From Candidatus Mnemosynella bozhongmuii (lineage in GTDB: Archaea; Halobacteriota; Archaeoglobi; Mnemosynellales; Mnemosynellaceae), in the NCBI GenBank assembly GCA_014361165.1, contig JACIWD010000151.1:1-6017 (forward strand): a stretch of 6,017 nt of DNA, given 5' to 3'. Below the pieces are notes generated by a model. It was not told the origin of the DNA. It saw only the letters and a program-made list of their open reading frames with translations, and searched no databases. Positions 5,878-6,017 of the stretch are shown piece by piece (positions within the stretch are counted from its first letter, which is position 1; each line of letters begins with the position of its first letter). A program made the position numbers and the translations under genes.

Positions 5878-6017
5878 TTTCGCTCACCCTCGCCCTTTCA
5901 AGAATCTCTTTCTCTCCTATCCTGTAAAGCCAGTCATAGAGCTTAACATGAAAACTTCCGGGGAAAGGTGCTTCCTCAAAGCTGAGCTCTGCAGAGATTC
6001 CGAAAACTGTCAGAGCA
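5867..6017 (-). CDS. thiM: Hydroxyethylthiazole kinase ThiM, C-terminal fragment
   Basis: The last 49 codons of a gene entering from beyond position 6017, in frame from 6016. ALTVFGISAELSFEEA followed by PFPGSFHVKLYDWLY matches the C-terminal end of ThiM: an Ala/Gly-rich helix, then the PGSF turn and the final helix with a conserved Asp. ThiM phosphorylates 4-methyl-5-(2-hydroxyethyl)thiazole to the thiazole phosphate used by ThiE, a salvage reaction. The stop codon (5869-5867) lies 11 nt past the thiE start, so the three thi genes are a tightly overlapping operon whose promoter is outside the window. The active-site part of the protein is not visible, so the call rests on the C-terminal motif and the neighbours. 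Confidence 0.85.
   Translation of the reverse strand, partial: ALTVFGISAELSFEEAPFPGSFHVKLYDWLYRIGEKEILERARVSEIEA
5887..5891 (-). promoter_or_regulatory. Ribosome binding site deciding the thiE TTG start
   Basis: GAGGG on the minus strand, within the end of thiM and 9 nt before TTG 5877. It favours this non-ATG start over the TTG at 5859. Confidence 0.5.

Overview
This looks like a stretch of archaeal chromosome, most plausibly from an Archaeoglobales-type thermophile or another lineage that uses tetrahydromethanopterin. That lean is inference. It rests on an MptA-type GTP cyclohydrolase (methanopterin pathway), archaeal BRE/TATA-like promoters with apparently leaderless starts, arginine encoded mostly by AGA/AGG, strongly purine-rich coding strands, and tight gene packing with ATGA overlaps. 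No RNA genes, CRISPR arrays, insertion sequences or long repeats were seen.

Layout. (1) Positions 1-852, minus strand: aroE (shikimate dehydrogenase) overlaps by 4 nt the start of a gene leaving the window at position 1, probably a TyrA-type prephenate dehydrogenase; together they form an aromatic amino-acid operon. (2) Positions 853-934: a compact divergent promoter region with one TATA-like box per direction. (3) Positions 935-3471, plus strand: mptA, then, with a 4-nt ATGA overlap, an exported and membrane-anchored phospholipase D-superfamily protein with a probable lamin-tail-like N-terminal domain. (4) Positions 3472-3574: a 103-nt gap holding a strong hairpin, a T-rich tract and a GGAGGG ribosome binding site. 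(5) Positions 3575-4179, plus strand: a small metallo-beta-lactamase-fold hydrolase whose frame is broken near a 14-bp palindrome; all its metal-ligand motifs survive when the two frames are joined. (6) Positions 4149-6017, minus strand: a thiamin salvage/biosynthesis operon thiM-thiE-thiD with overlapping genes; thiD carries a C-terminal extension that may be a decayed ThiN domain.

How the genes work together. The thi genes make thiamin phosphate: ThiD makes HMP-PP, ThiM makes thiazole phosphate, and ThiE joins them. AroE and the putative TyrA belong to the shikimate/tyrosine pathway. MptA starts pterin synthesis for methanopterin. The phospholipase D-like protein and the MBL protein have no assignable substrate. 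No clear new defence or mobile system is visible. The items most worth a second look are the frameshifted MBL gene with its leader hairpin, the LTD-PLD surface protein, and the ThiD tail.
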